DNA of 64,000 nucleotides from Janthinobacterium sp. 61 (GCF_002846335.1 NZ_PJMQ01000001.1:4216001-4280000); one strand, 5' to 3'. Counted from the stretch's first letter, positions 1 to 9,244 are shown. The notes: a model not told the origin generated them from the sequence alone. Translations and numbers: made by a program.

Positions 1-1
1 A

Positions 2-2629
2 GTTGAAATTACCGGTTCGAGTATCAAGCGTATCGCCGTCGAAGGCGCACTGCCAGTGCAGCGCCTGACGCAAGAAGCGATCGCCCGTACCGGCGCAAAC
101 ACCGTTGCTGATCTGGTACAAAGCCTGCCAGCCATGCAAGGTTTCACCATCGGCGCCGTTGCCGCCGGTTCCAACTCGGGTGGCCGCACCAGCGCATCGA
201 TCCATGACATCGGCGAAAGCTACACCCTGGTTCTGCTGAACGGCCGCCGCATCGCGCCACAAGGCTCGGGTACCTCCGTCAACCTGAACGCCATTCCGAT
301 GAGCGCGGTTGAGCGCGTCGAAATCCTGACCGACGGCGCTTCGGCCCTGTACGGCTCGGACGCCATTGCCGGCGTGATCAACTTCATCCTGAAGAAAAAC
401 GTCCAAGGCGGCACCCTGGAAGCCACCTACGGCGGCCCGGAAGACAAAGGCGGCAACGCCTGGAATACCAACGTCACCTACGGCTTCGGCGATCTGGATG
501 AAGATCGCTTCAACGTGCTGGTATCGTACCGCCACGATGAGCAATCGAAACTGAAGGCAACGGACCGCTCGTTCGCCCGTTCGTCGTACATTCCTGTCAG
601 CAACGGCGGCAAGAACTACATCTACGACCGCACCAGCCCGTCGACAGCGCCAGGTAACGCCACCGTCGCCTTCAAGGACAGCGCCACCAACCCACAACTG
701 CAGTTCAGCCCGTACCTGGCTGCCAACGGCAATTGCGGCCCGACCAACTACGTCACGGCTACCAACGCTGCGGCATGCGGCTTCGATGGCGGTTCGACCG
801 TTGAAATCGTTCCAGAATCGAAACGCGACAGCCTGTTCTCGCGCGGTACCTACAAACTGACGGACAACCTGAATGCGTTTGCCGAAGTCGCCCTGTCGCG
901 CTACGACCTGACCGCGCGCATCGCCGCCAACCCGGTGCCGATCACGATCGCCAAGGGCAGCGCGCTGTACAACCAGTACGTCCAGCCATACCTGACGCCT
1001 GCGCAGCAAGCGGACGTGAAAACCGTCACCGCCAACTACCGCATGGTTGACTGGGGCACCCGCGCCAGCAACACCATCACCGACACCAAACATTTCGTCG
1101 TCGGCGTGGAAGGCGAAGTGGGCGAGTGGAACGTGGAATCGGCCCTGACCTGGTCGCAAAACGCGATCGATGAGCGCTATGTGGGCGGCTATGCCAAGAA
1201 CGCCGAGTTCAAGGCCATGCAAAAAGATCCATTGTTCAACCCGTTCGTACCAGCTGGCAGCGCTTCGCCAGCCCTGCAGAACCTGATCAACAATTCGCAA
1301 TTCAACGGTTCGATCCGTACGGCATCGACCACCATGCGCGGCATCGACGCGCACGGTTCGCGGGAACTGTTCACCCTGCCAGGCGGCAAGGCCAATATCG
1401 GTATCGGCGGCGACTACCGCGAATACAAATATGAGCAAACGCCATCGAACGGCGCGACCAGCGACACGATCTACAACTTCAACACCTCGGCACGCTACGA
1501 CCTGAGCCGCGAAACCTATGGTGTGTTTGCCGAATTGCTGGCACCTGTCACCAAAACGATCGAAGTGAGCCTGGCCGGCCGTTACGACACCATCACCAAG
1601 ATCGACAACGGTGTTGTGAACAAGTCCATCGGTAAAGACCAAAGCGCCAGCACCTACAAAGTGACGGCACGCTGGCAGCCAGTCCAGCAATTGCTGGTAC
1701 GTGGTTCGTACGGCACGGGCTTCAAGGCGCCGAGCATGCTGGACATTGGCCAGCCACTGGTCAACAACGGTTTCACCGCCAAACCATGGGATTGCCCATT
1801 CCCAGGCAGCGATCTGTGCCGCGGCAAAGCCCAGCAATACAATCAGTTGGCAGGCGGTAACGAAAACCTGAAACCGGAAAAATCGAAGCAGTACACCGTT
1901 GGTTTCCGTATCGAACCTAGCTCGGCATTCTCGTTCGGCGCCGATCTGTGGGATGTGAAGATCACCGACGCGGTGTCGGCAGTAAGCGAAACCCAGGCCT
2001 TCGGCAATCCAGCGCTGTACAAGGATCTGTTCGGCGCCTATACCGAGCCATCGACCGGCAATACCTACTTTGCGTTCAAGTCGCTGTCGATGAACATCGG
2101 CCAGACGCATAACCGTGGTATTGACTGGGACATGACCGGTCGCCACCGCTTTGACTTCGGTAACTTCACGGCCAACCTGAGCGGTACCCATATGCTCAAG
2201 GCTGACTACACCGTGCCAGGCACCAAGAATCAGTGGACCACCAACATGAACTACTTCGGTATCACCGATGCAGTCACGTTCCGCAACCTGATCAAGCTGA
2301 ACATGAGCCTGGAATCGGGCAAGCTGACCAGCAGCATGGTTGTCAGCTATCGTAACGGCTACACCGATGCAGCTGCTTCGGTACTGAACGTCGATACCAA
2401 GAAACTGGAAACGATCCGCCTGGAAGTTCCGTCGTACACCACCGTCGATCTGCAAGGCCGCTATGCCTTCAGCTCGGCGTTGACGCTGCGCGCTGGTATC
2501 AAGAACCTGTTTGACCGTGAACCGCCGCTGTCGCTGCGCGCTTCGTCGGGCCACCAGGTTGGTTTCGATCCACGCTACGCCGATCCAATGATGCGTTCGG
2601 TCTACTTCACCGGTAGCTACAAGTTCTAA
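2..2629 (+). CDS. TonB-dependent receptor (5' end outside window)
   Basis: Outer-membrane beta-barrel receptor for energised uptake of an unidentified ligand. The reading frame is open from base 2 and begins with a typical plug start (VEITGSSIKR), so signal peptide and TonB box lie left of the window; a GTG at 56 is internal. The plug domain covers roughly the first 120 visible residues (VADLVQSLP, LVLLNGRRI, VERVEILTDGASALYGSDAIAGVINFI). The barrel follows and includes the NLKPEKS region and a late IKNLFDREPP strand. It ends in GSYKF, with the terminal Phe expected for BAM recognition. The pairs of Cys in the extracellular part suggest loop disulfides. The substrate cannot be read from sequence; the GADLWDVKITDAV stretch is common in large-ligand (oligosaccharide or peptide) receptors of this type. 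Confidence 0.95.
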   Translation, partial: VEITGSSIKRIAVEGALPVQRLTQEAIARTGANTVADLVQSLPAMQGFTIGAVAAGSNSGGRTSASIHDIGESYTLVLLNGRRIAPQGSGTSVNLNAIPMSAVERVEILTDGASALYGSDAIAGVINFILKKNVQGGTLEATYGGPEDKGGNAWNTNVTYGFGDLDEDRFNVLVSYRHDEQSKLKATDRSFARSSYIPVSNGGKNYIYDRTSPSTAPGNATVAFKDSATNPQLQFSPYLAANGNCGPTNYVTATNAAACGFDGGSTVEIVPESKRDSLFSRGTYKLTDNLNAFAEVALSRYDLTARIAANPVPITIAKGSALYNQYVQPYLTPAQQADVKTVTANYRMVDWGTRASNTITDTKHFVVGVEGEVGEWNVESALTWSQNAIDERYVGGYAKNAEFKAMQKDPLFNPFVPAGSASPALQNLINNSQFNGSIRTASTTMRGIDAHGSRELFTLPGGKANIGIGGDYREYKYEQTPSNGATSDTIYNFNTSARYDLSRETYGVFAELLAPVTKTIEVSLAGRYDTITKIDNGVVNKSIGKDQSASTYKVTARWQPVQQLLVRGSYGTGFKAPSMLDIGQPLVNNGFTAKPWDCPFPGSDLCRGKAQQYNQLAGGNENLKPEKSKQYTVGFRIEPSSAFSFGADLWDVKITDAVSAVSETQAFGNPALYKDLFGAYTEPSTGNTYFAFKSLSMNIGQTHNRGIDWDMTGRHRFDFGNFTANLSGTHMLKADYTVPGTKNQWTTNMNYFGITDAVTFRNLIKLNMSLESGKLTSSMVVSYRNGYTDAAASVLNVDTKKLETIRLEVPSYTTVDLQGRYAFSSALTLRAGIKNLFDREPPLSLRASSGHQVGFDPRYADPMMRSVYFTGSYKF

Positions 2630-2657
2630 TGTGACGTTTTAAATTAGGCTTGGTAAA

Positions 2658-2693
2658 AGCGCCTTGCACCTCACCGTGCAAGGCGCTTTTTTT
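2658..2693 (+). terminator. Rho-independent terminator of the receptor gene
   Basis: A perfect 12-bp stem (2658-2669 with 2676-2687) with a 6-nt loop is followed by a run of seven T. It lies 29 bp after the receptor stop codon. Confidence 0.9.
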
Positions 2694-2717
2694 ATACGTC
2701 AGCAAAGGACGCTGGCG

Positions 2718-2744
2718 AAAAAAAAGGAGCCGAAGCTCCTTTTT
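2718..2744 (-). terminator. Rho-independent terminator of rdgC
   Basis: A 10-bp stem (2721-2730 with 2735-2744) closes a CGAA tetraloop. The A-run on the plus strand gives the U-tract for leftward transcripts. It sits just downstream of the rdgC stop and can act in both directions. Confidence 0.8.
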
Positions 2745-2763
2745 CGTACCGGCATGACGACGC

Positions 2764-3660
2764 TTACGCCGTCGCCTCGCCGCCCAATGCTTCGACCACG
2801 TCGGCCATCAGCTTGCTCAGCTCGCCCGTCATCAGCATCACGTCGCCGTCGAAACGCTCTTCGTCGTTCTTCGTGCTCGATTCCGTTTCCTTGATCACGT
2901 CCAGCGGCTTGACGCTCTTGATGGCCAAGGACTCCGTCAGCACGAACGAGATCTTGTCGTTCCACGTCATGGCCAGGCGCGTGCACTGCTTGCCGGCCGC
3001 GATGTGGCGGCGCACGTCGTCCGCTTCCAGCGTGTGGCGCACGTAGCGCACGGTGGCCTTGCTCTCGCCCGTGGCGCGCAATTCCGTATCCATGTCGACC
3101 GTGAAGCCGGCAGGCGCATCGTCGGCCTGCAGCCACTCCGTCATCACCGCCACCGGCGAGCGCTGCACGCGCAAGCTTTCCAGCGGCAGTTTGTCGACGG
3201 CTTTCAGCAGCAGCTTGATGACTTCATCGGCTTTTGCCGGGCTGGCGGCATCGACCACCAGCCAGCCATTGACGGGGTCGATCCACGTCCATACATTGCT
3301 GCGGATGCTGAAGGCGCGCGGCAGCAATTCGTCGGCCACGCGTTCCTTCAATTCTTTCATGGCTTTCTTGCCAGGCGCAAAGCCTTGTGCTTCTTCCATC
3401 TCGGCAGCGCGGGCCTTGGCCACCTGGTTGATGACGGTCGCTGGCAGCAGTTTCTTTTCCGTACCCAGCAAGATCAACATTTGTTTGTTGACAACATGGA
3501 CCAGACCACCATTCGGGCGTGGCGTATCCCAGCCCTGGCGCATCAGATCCATGCTGGTCGCCGGCGTAAATTTGTTCGAGGACAAGGCCTCTTCCAGTTG
3601 TTCTGGCGTATAAGCCCATGGTGCGGGCAGGCGGTAAATCTGAAGATTCTTGAACCACAT
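2764..3660 (-). CDS. rdgC: Recombination-associated protein RdgC
   Basis: RdgC forms a ring-shaped dimer that binds double-stranded DNA and modulates RecA activity; it acts on the nucleoid. The 298-residue product is close to the E. coli length (about 300). It starts with the family signature [11 protein letters not shown] and keeps the conserved [11 protein letters not shown] and [16 protein letters not shown] blocks. The ATG at 3660 is the only sensible start because the family N-terminus begins exactly there. It is a single-gene unit, ended by the hairpin at 2718-2744. dinB lies 118 bp upstream in the same orientation, which places two DNA-metabolism genes side by side. No LexA-type site is visible before rdgC. 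Confidence 0.95.
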   Translation of the reverse strand: MWFKNLQIYRLPAPWAYTPEQLEEALSSNKFTPATSMDLMRQGWDTPRPNGGLVHVVNKQMLILLGTEKKLLPATVINQVAKARAAEMEEAQGFAPGKKAMKELKERVADELLPRAFSIRSNVWTWIDPVNGWLVVDAASPAKADEVIKLLLKAVDKLPLESLRVQRSPVAVMTEWLQADDAPAGFTVDMDTELRATGESKATVRYVRHTLEADDVRRHIAAGKQCTRLAMTWNDKISFVLTESLAIKSVKPLDVIKETESSTKNDEERFDGDVMLMTGELSKLMADVVEALGGEATA

Positions 3661-3778
3661 AGTTTTTGTCTTCCGTTTGTTTCAGTAGTGCCAGGGGAAC
3701 GCCATTCTACACTTTCGACACGGGAATGCCGTCAAAAGCGCGGACTGGCGCGATGCTTGTAATCCATGGGGAATGCCG

Positions 3779-4960
3779 CTACAGGGCGGGAAACAGCTCC
3801 GCCTGGGCTGGCGCCTGCCGCGTCACGACGGCCGGATCGGACAAGGTCGAGATGCGCACGCCCAGCAGGCGGATTTTCTTTTCAAACGGCACGCGCCGCA
3901 AGCAATCGCGGCTGGCGCGCAGGATGGCGGCGGCGTCCGCCGTGGCGCTGGGCAAGGTGATGTCGCGCGTGACAGTGCTGAAATCCTCGAAGCGCAGCTT
4001 GATGCCCACCGTGCGCCCCGCCAGCGACTGCTTGTCGAGGTCGCCCGCCACGCGCGTACACAGGCTTTCCAGCTTTTCCGACAGGGTGGCGCGGTCGCGC
4101 ACCACTTGCAAGTCGCGCTCGAACGTCGTTTCGCGGCTGACGGACTTGGTTTCCCGGCTCGTCTGCACGGGGCGCTCGTCGATGCCCAGCGCCGCCTGGC
4201 GCAGCCAGCCCGTGTACAGGTCGCCGAACTGCGTACGCAGCATGGTGAGATCGGCTCGTGCCAGTTCGCCGATGGTAATAATTCCCAAGGCTTCCAGCTT
4301 GGCCGTGGCCTTCGGGCCGATGCCGTTGATCTTTTTTGCCGGCAAGGGCCATACGCGTGTTTCGACATCCTCGGGATGCAGGATGGTCAGGCCGTCGGGC
4401 TTTTCCAGGTCGGAACAGATTTTTGCCAGCAATTTGTTGGGCGCCAGGCCGACCGAGCACGAGAGGCCCGTCGCTTCGAACACGGCCGTCTTCAGGCGCG
4501 CTGCCATGGCGGGCGCCTGCTCGCCATGTTCGGTGAGATCGATATAGATTTCATCGATGCCCACGTTCTGGATGATGGGGCACAGATGGGCCACGGCTTG
4601 CTTGAAGCGGGCCGAATACTCGCGGTAGGCCTCGAAATCGGCTGGCAGCAGAATACTATCGGGCGCCAGCCTGGCGGCCTTCATGATGCCCATGGCGGAA
4701 AACACGCCGAACGCGCGCGCCGCATAGGTGGAGGTGGTGACGACGCCGCGCCCCACGTAGTCGCGCATGCGCGCAAACTGCCGCGTGCCGTCCTCCTGCA
4801 GCACGGGTTGCTGCAGCCGGCCGCCGCCGATGACGACGGCTTCGCCGCGCAGTTCCGGATACTTCAACAGTTCGACGGAGGCAAAGAAGGCATCCATGTC
4901 CAGGTGGGCAATCCAGCGGCGGGCTTCAGGCAAGGTAGGAGCAGATGTGGTCAAGGACAC
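3779..4960 (-). CDS. dinB: DNA polymerase IV (Y-family, DinB)
   Basis: Error-prone translesion polymerase of the SOS response. Catalytic acidic residues are visible in LDMDAFFASVE (Asp21, Asp23) and GIDEIYID (Asp135, Glu136), and the Phe of DAFFA is the steric gate. A helix-hairpin-helix region (INGIGPKATAKLEALG) and the little-finger domain follow. The C-terminus carries QAELF, which fits the QxxLF beta-clamp binding motif. The 393-residue length is longer than E. coli Pol IV (351), partly from an insert after the first acidic block (GGGRLQQPVLQEDGTR). The start at 4960 is a GTG with a poor ribosome binding site; no better in-frame start precedes the conserved block. A LexA box 24 bp upstream predicts damage induction. 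Confidence 0.95.
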   Translation of the reverse strand: MSLTTSAPTLPEARRWIAHLDMDAFFASVELLKYPELRGEAVVIGGGRLQQPVLQEDGTRQFARMRDYVGRGVVTTSTYAARAFGVFSAMGIMKAARLAPDSILLPADFEAYREYSARFKQAVAHLCPIIQNVGIDEIYIDLTEHGEQAPAMAARLKTAVFEATGLSCSVGLAPNKLLAKICSDLEKPDGLTILHPEDVETRVWPLPAKKINGIGPKATAKLEALGIITIGELARADLTMLRTQFGDLYTGWLRQAALGIDERPVQTSRETKSVSRETTFERDLQVVRDRATLSEKLESLCTRVAGDLDKQSLAGRTVGIKLRFEDFSTVTRDITLPSATADAAAILRASRDCLRRVPFEKKIRLLGVRISTLSDPAVVTRQAPAQAELFPAL

Positions 4961-4982
4961 CTCGCGGCAGGATGCAGATGAA

Positions 4983-5002
4983 TACTGTAATTATATACAG
5001 TA
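4983..5002 (-). promoter_or_regulatory. LexA box (SOS box) of dinB
   Basis: TACTGTAATTATATACAGTA contains CTGT-N8-ACAG, the full LexA consensus. Read on the minus strand, the centre holds TATAAT (4990-4995), so LexA binding would cover the -10 element of the dinB promoter. The start codon is 23 bp away. Confidence 0.9.
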
Positions 5003-5106
5003 TCGCTGGAAATCCCCATGGATGCAAGTTGAAACGCATGCGCACGGCGGTTGCTTTTCTCAATGGCAAGATTACAATCCTGACATAACTATTCAAAGGA
5101 GTCGCC

Positions 5107-7251
5107 TTGTCTATAGCACATCAAGCTTTGCGCCATCTGGCCGTCTGCTCATCCATCGTGCTGTCCACGCTGGCGCCATCCGCGCTCGCCGCCGATGCCG
5201 CCGCCATTGCACCTGTCGCCGCCAAGACAGCCTGGCAGGAAACGCGCCACGGCACGGTCGTCACGGACGACTACCGCTGGCTGCAAAAGAAGACCGATCC
5301 TGCCGTCATCGACTACCTGAATGCGGAAAACGCCTACACGGCCGCCGTCACGGCCCCGATCCAGCCGCTCGCCGACAAAGTGTATGCGGAAGTCAAAGGC
5401 CGCATGCAGGAAGTGGACCTGTCCGTGCCTGCGCGCCAGGGTAACTTTTACTATTACACGCGTACGGAAGCGGGCAAGCAATACCCGCTTCACTGCCGCC
5501 GCCCTGTCGGCGCGAATGGCGCCTACGATGCCCAGGCGGCCGAAGAAGTCTTGCTGGACCAGAATCAATTGGCCGAAGGCCACAAATTCTTTGCCGTGCG
5601 CGCATTTTCAATCAGCCCGAATGAGCAATTGCTGGCCTACACCACCGACACGACGGGTTTCCGCCAGTACGAGCTGCATATCAAGGATTTGAAGACGGGC
5701 AAGTTGCTGCCTGATACCATGCCACGCGTGACATCGCTGGCCTGGGCGGCGGATAACGCCACCCTGATGCTAGCCCAGGAAGACGCCACCACCAAGCGCT
5801 CGGACCGCCTGTTCCGCCTGGCTCTGGGCGGCACGCCGCAGCAGGTCTACCACGAGCCAGTGGAGCAATTCGCCATCAATGTGGGCCGCACGCACGACAA
5901 ACGCTACTTTTTGCTGACCTCGGGCAGCACGGATACCAGCGAAGTGCTGCTGTTGCCAACCAACAAGCCGGAAGGCAGTTTCCAGAGCGTGCTCAAGCGT
6001 GAAAAGGGCCACCGCTACGGCGTCGAACACCGCGACGGACAACTATACATTCTCACCAACAAGGATGCAAAGAATTTCCGCGTCGTCAGCGCACCGCTGT
6101 CTGCGCCGCAGCCGAAGAACTGGAAACCCGTCGTGCCGCACAGCAAGGACGCCGTGATCCAGTCCATCGACGTGTTCCAGGGCTACCTGGTGGTGATGGA
6201 AAAGGCCCGCGCCCTGAACCGCGCGCGCATCTATGATTTTGCGCAAAAGAACTGGAAAACCGTGCAGTTCGACGATCCCGTCTACCTGGCCACGGCGGCC
6301 GGTACGCCCGAATTTAACGCCACGCAATTTCGCATGTCTTACCAGTCGCCCGTCACGCCACCCACGGTGATTGACGTCAGCATGAAAGATGGCAAGCGCA
6401 CGGTGCTGAAACAACAGGAAATTGTCGGAGGCTTTGATGGCAGCCGCTACACCACGCAGCGCCTGTGGGTAACAGCGCGCGATGGCGTGCAAGTGCCGCT
6501 GTGGATTGTCTACAAGAAAGGCGTCAAGCTCGACGGTTCAGCGCCGCTGCTGCTGTACTCGTATGGCTCGTATGGCATCTCGACGGAAGCCAGCTTTGGC
6601 CTCGCCCGTCTCAGCCTGCTGGACCGGGGCGTCATCTATGCCCAGGCGCATATCCGCGGCGGTACCGACATGGGCGAAGCCTGGCATGAAGACGGCATGC
6701 TGATGAAGAAGAAAAATACCTTCAATGACTTCATCGACAGCGCCGACTACCTGGTGCGCGAAAAATGGACGAGTCCGAACCGTCTCATCATCCAGGGCGG
6801 CAGCGCGGGCGGCCTCCTGATGGGCGCCGTCGTCAACATGCGTCCCGAACTGTTCCACGCCGTGCACGCGGCCGTACCGTTCGTCGATGTGATGAACACC
6901 ATGATGGACGCCAGCCTGCCCCTGACGACTGGGGAGTACCTGGAATGGGGCGACCCGAACCAGAAGGCGGCCTATGACTACATGCTCAGCTACTCGCCGT
7001 ACGACAACATTACGCGCAAAAATTATCCAGCCATGCTGGTGACGACGGGGCTGAATGACAGCCAGGTGATGTACTGGGAACCGGCCAAGTATGTGGCCAA
7101 GCTGCGCGCGTATAAGACGGACAGCAATCCCCTGCTGCTGAAAACGAATATGGGCGCCGGCCATGGCGGTGCTTCGGGCCGCTATAACGCCATTCAGGAA
7201 AGTGCATTCCATATGGCGTGGATGCTGTCGCAGTGGGGTATTACCCAATAA
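5107..7251 (+). CDS. ptrB: Oligopeptidase B with a signal peptide (S9A serine peptidase)
   Basis: Serine oligopeptidase cutting short peptides after basic residues. Ser566 (GGSAGG), Asp651 (LNDSQVMYWEP) and His686 (GAGHGG) have the same spacing (85 and 35 residues) as the E. coli OpdB triad 532/617/652. The N-terminal part, about residues 35-420, is the seven-bladed propeller that limits access to peptides. The start is TTG at 5107, supported by AAAGGAG at 5095-5101. It adds about 28 residues ending SALAADA, a typical signal peptide, so this copy is predicted to be periplasmic whereas the E. coli enzyme is cytosolic. It stands alone. The tRNA unit begins just after the stop. Confidence 0.93.
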   Translation: MSIAHQALRHLAVCSSIVLSTLAPSALAADAAAIAPVAAKTAWQETRHGTVVTDDYRWLQKKTDPAVIDYLNAENAYTAAVTAPIQPLADKVYAEVKGRMQEVDLSVPARQGNFYYYTRTEAGKQYPLHCRRPVGANGAYDAQAAEEVLLDQNQLAEGHKFFAVRAFSISPNEQLLAYTTDTTGFRQYELHIKDLKTGKLLPDTMPRVTSLAWAADNATLMLAQEDATTKRSDRLFRLALGGTPQQVYHEPVEQFAINVGRTHDKRYFLLTSGSTDTSEVLLLPTNKPEGSFQSVLKREKGHRYGVEHRDGQLYILTNKDAKNFRVVSAPLSAPQPKNWKPVVPHSKDAVIQSIDVFQGYLVVMEKARALNRARIYDFAQKNWKTVQFDDPVYLATAAGTPEFNATQFRMSYQSPVTPPTVIDVSMKDGKRTVLKQQEIVGGFDGSRYTTQRLWVTARDGVQVPLWIVYKKGVKLDGSAPLLLYSYGSYGISTEASFGLARLSLLDRGVIYAQAHIRGGTDMGEAWHEDGMLMKKKNTFNDFIDSADYLVREKWTSPNRLIIQGGSAGGLLMGAVVNMRPELFHAVHAAVPFVDVMNTMMDASLPLTTGEYLEWGDPNQKAAYDYMLSYSPYDNITRKNYPAMLVTTGLNDSQVMYWEPAKYVAKLRAYKTDSNPLLLKTNMGAGHGGASGRYNAIQESAFHMAWMLSQWGITQ

Positions 7252-7265
7252 TGTGAAAAAAGCGC

Positions 7266-7294
7266 TTGCAGAAGGATTTTAGCCATCCTATAAT
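7266..7294 (+). promoter_or_regulatory. Promoter of first tRNA-Val/tRNA-Asp unit
   Basis: TTGCAG (7266-7271) and a perfect TATAAT (7289-7294) are separated by 17 bp. This is a strong sigma-70 promoter 56 bp before tRNA-Val. Confidence 0.8.
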
Positions 7295-7350
7295 AGCGCC
7301 TCTTCCAGACGTGGTGACAAACGTCAGGATAGTTTTCTGAGACAAGCAAC

Positions 7351-7426
7351 GGGTGCTTAGCTCAGTTGGTAGAGCGGCGCCCTTACAAGGCGTAGGTCGG
7401 GAGTTCGAGCCTCTCAGCACCCACCA
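7351..7426 (+). tRNA. tRNA-Val(UAC), copy 1
   Basis: A 76-nt cloverleaf with acceptor stem GGGTGCT/AGCACCC, anticodon TAC in CCTTACAAG, TTCGAGC T-arm and encoded CCA end (7424-7426). Confidence 0.97.
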
Positions 7427-7480
7427 AATCAGAAAACTGTCCAGTGCTTCATGGATCAGCAATACAGATCATACGAGCTT

Positions 7481-7557
7481 GGAGTGGTAGTTCAGTTGGT
7501 TAGAATACCGGCCTGTCACGTCGGGGGTCGCGGGTTCGAGTCCCGTCCGCTCCGCCA
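7481..7557 (+). tRNA. tRNA-Asp(GUC), copy 1
   Basis: A 77-nt cloverleaf with acceptor stem GGAGTGG/CCGCTCC (one G-U pair), anticodon GTC in CCTGTCACG, TTCGAGT T-arm, discriminator G and encoded CCA. Confidence 0.97.
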
Positions 7558-7563
7558 ATAAAA

Positions 7564-7600
7564 GAAAAGCCCTTTGGTTCTCTGAACCGAAGGGCTTTTC
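7564..7600 (+). terminator. Terminator of first tRNA unit
   Basis: A 17-nt stem (7564-7580 with 7584-7600, one G-T pair) ends in TTTTC. It begins 6 bp after the tRNA-Asp CCA end. Confidence 0.85.
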
Positions 7601-7692
7601 CCATTTCAGAAGCAAAAAACACGTCAGTACTCCCTTCCTTGAATATTTTTGCACTTTTCAGCAAAAAAACTGCTTTTAGCCCTCAAGAATAG

Positions 7693-7722
7693 TTGCACAA
7701 GCGGGAAAGCACCCCCTATAAT
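7693..7722 (+). promoter_or_regulatory. Promoter of second tRNA-Val/tRNA-Asp unit
   Basis: TTGCAC (7693-7698) and TATAAT (7717-7722) are separated by 18 bp. The -35 is in unique sequence, so the two copies probably differ in strength. Confidence 0.75.
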
Positions 7723-7774
7723 AGTGCCTCTTCCAGACGTGGTGACAAACGTCGGGATAGTTTTCTGGGTATGC

Positions 7775-7850
7775 GGGTGCTTAGCTCAGTTGGTAGAGCG
7801 GCGCCCTTACAAGGCGTAGGTCGGGAGTTCGAGCCTCTCAGCACCCACCA
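7775..7850 (+). tRNA. tRNA-Val(UAC), copy 2
   Basis: Identical in sequence to copy 1 over 76 nt: same acceptor stem, TAC anticodon and encoded CCA. Confidence 0.97.
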
Positions 7851-7907
7851 CCAATACAGAAAATTATCCAGTGCTTCATGGATCAGCAACACAGATCATA
7901 CGAGCTT

Positions 7908-7984
7908 GGAGTGGTAGTTCAGTTGGTTAGAATACCGGCCTGTCACGTCGGGGGTCGCGGGTTCGAGTCCCGTCCGCTCCGCCA
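7908..7984 (+). tRNA. tRNA-Asp(GUC), copy 2
   Basis: Identical in sequence to copy 1 over 77 nt: GTC anticodon and encoded CCA. Confidence 0.97.
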
Positions 7985-7990
7985 ATAAAA

Positions 7991-8027
7991 GAAAAGCCCT
8001 TTGGTTCTCTGAACCGAAGGGCTTTTC
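7991..8027 (+). terminator. Terminator of second tRNA unit
   Basis: Same 17-nt stem and loop as the first unit (7991-8007 with 8011-8027). Confidence 0.85.
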
Positions 8028-8082
8028 CCATTGTGGGATCAGAATCTCAACACCGCCAACCTCAACCTCAAAGCTAACTTAT

Positions 8083-8100
8083 CCGGGGGTCTGACCCCGG
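8083..8100. other. Short GC-rich inverted repeat
   Basis: CCGGGG-N6-CCCCGG lies in the 252-bp gap between the tRNA unit and the ABC permease gene. It has no T-run, so it is not an obvious terminator. A dispersed REP-like element is possible but no second copy was seen here. Confidence 0.4.
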
Positions 8101-8236
8101 CTGTTAGAATCAGCGCTACCCTGACTTCGCCCCTGCCCGCATGCGCTTGCCCCGTAGTACTCCTGCCTATATCGCCCTGCGCCTGCGCCTGGCCCATCAT
8201 GCTTTGCTGCAATTTTCCGCCAGCCTGAGGAGTTCC

Positions 8237-9244
8237 ATGGAGATCTTCTTTTTCCTGGCCGGACCTGTCCTGCTGGGTCTGCTCAGCGTCATCGCCCTGC
8301 CTGGCTTTCTCGCCGTGAGCCTGCCCTGGCCCGCCGCCCTGGCTGTCGTGAGCGCGCAAGTCCTGCTGACCTGCCTGCCCGCCTGGCTGCTGCGCAAACG
8401 GCTGCTGCCTGCTCCCATCGCCGCCTGGCTGCGCCAGCTGCCCTTGCCGACGCGCTTGCGCTGGCAAGCCGACATGGCTGTGGCCGGTTTGCTGATGCTG
8501 CCGCTGGGCCTCGCCTATGCCGTCTCGACCACCATCTGGCTGTTGCAGTCGCCACCCTGGCTGCGCCCGATTGTCGCGCCCGGCATTGCCGCCACCATCG
8601 CCGCCTGGCTGCTGGCCTGGCTGCTGACGACGCTCATCGTGGCGCAGCGCCTGCGCGCGCCACGCCCCGCACAAAGGGCGCGCCCACCCACCATGACCGC
8701 CTATGTGCCGCACCGGCCCCGCTGGCGCACCGTGTTCCTGTGGCACCAGTTGTTCTGGCTACCGTTCTGGCGCAACGACAATGTAATTGGCATCCAGCAA
8801 AGCGTGCTGCTGGCCACGGCTGGCGCCAGCATGCTGGCCTGGTTGCTGCGCCCGCCCCTGGTGCCCGCGCCACTGTTGGGTTTGCTGGCCAGCGCCAGCC
8901 TGATCATTGTGACGGACCGCGGCGACAAGGCCGTGCGCGAGCAGATCGGCTTGCTGCAACCCTCGCTGAACGCCTGGCCCCTGGCCAGCACCGCCCTGAC
9001 GCGCCTGGCCTGCGCCGCCAGCCTGCTGCCGCCGGTTGCCGTGCTGCTGGCAGGCGCTGTCTTGCTGTACAACCTTCACCCCGCCGCCTTGCAGCAGCGC
9101 GTCACCAGCATGTATGCCCTCACCGCCAGCGCGGCCCTGCTGGCCATCGTCGGCCTGCCCCGCCTGACGGCGCGCGGACGCGTCGTCCTCGTCGTGCTAT
9201 CCATCCTTGCCTTGAGCGCCATTGGGAGCGAATTATGGAATTGA
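8237..9244 (+). CDS. Putative ABC transporter membrane subunit
   Basis: A hydrophobic protein of 335 residues with about eight to ten membrane segments. The ATG at 8237 is preferred to the in-frame ATG at 8141: GAGGAG precedes it, and the protein then begins with a membrane helix (MEIFFFLAGPVLLGLL), whereas the longer form adds a basic, non-conserved leader. I recognise no named family. The next gene, an ABC ATPase, overlaps its end by 10 bp, so the two are translationally coupled and this is most likely the membrane partner. No substrate-binding protein is adjacent, which points to an exporter or an unorthodox transporter. Confidence 0.75.
   Translation: MEIFFFLAGPVLLGLLSVIALPGFLAVSLPWPAALAVVSAQVLLTCLPAWLLRKRLLPAPIAAWLRQLPLPTRLRWQADMAVAGLLMLPLGLAYAVSTTIWLLQSPPWLRPIVAPGIAATIAAWLLAWLLTTLIVAQRLRAPRPAQRARPPTMTAYVPHRPRWRTVFLWHQLFWLPFWRNDNVIGIQQSVLLATAGASMLAWLLRPPLVPAPLLGLLASASLIIVTDRGDKAVREQIGLLQPSLNAWPLASTALTRLACAASLLPPVAVLLAGAVLLYNLHPAALQQRVTSMYALTASAALLAIVGLPRLTARGRVVLVVLSILALSAIGSELWN

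Larger units (their letters stand above)
7287..8032 (+). repeat. Tandem duplication of a tRNA transcription unit
   Basis: Copy 1 (7287-7605) and copy 2 (7715-8032) are nearly identical, from the -10 box through tRNA-Val, spacer, tRNA-Asp and terminator. The offset drifts from 428 to 424 to 427 because of small indels in the leader and spacer. The 109 bp between the copies is unique and supplies the -35 region of copy 2. Confidence 0.95.

Noticed and set aside
7351..7984. The tRNA repeat as an integration (att) site
   Set aside because: The repeat covers whole tRNA units with promoter and terminator, and no integrase or foreign genes lie between the copies. Simple tandem duplication explains it.
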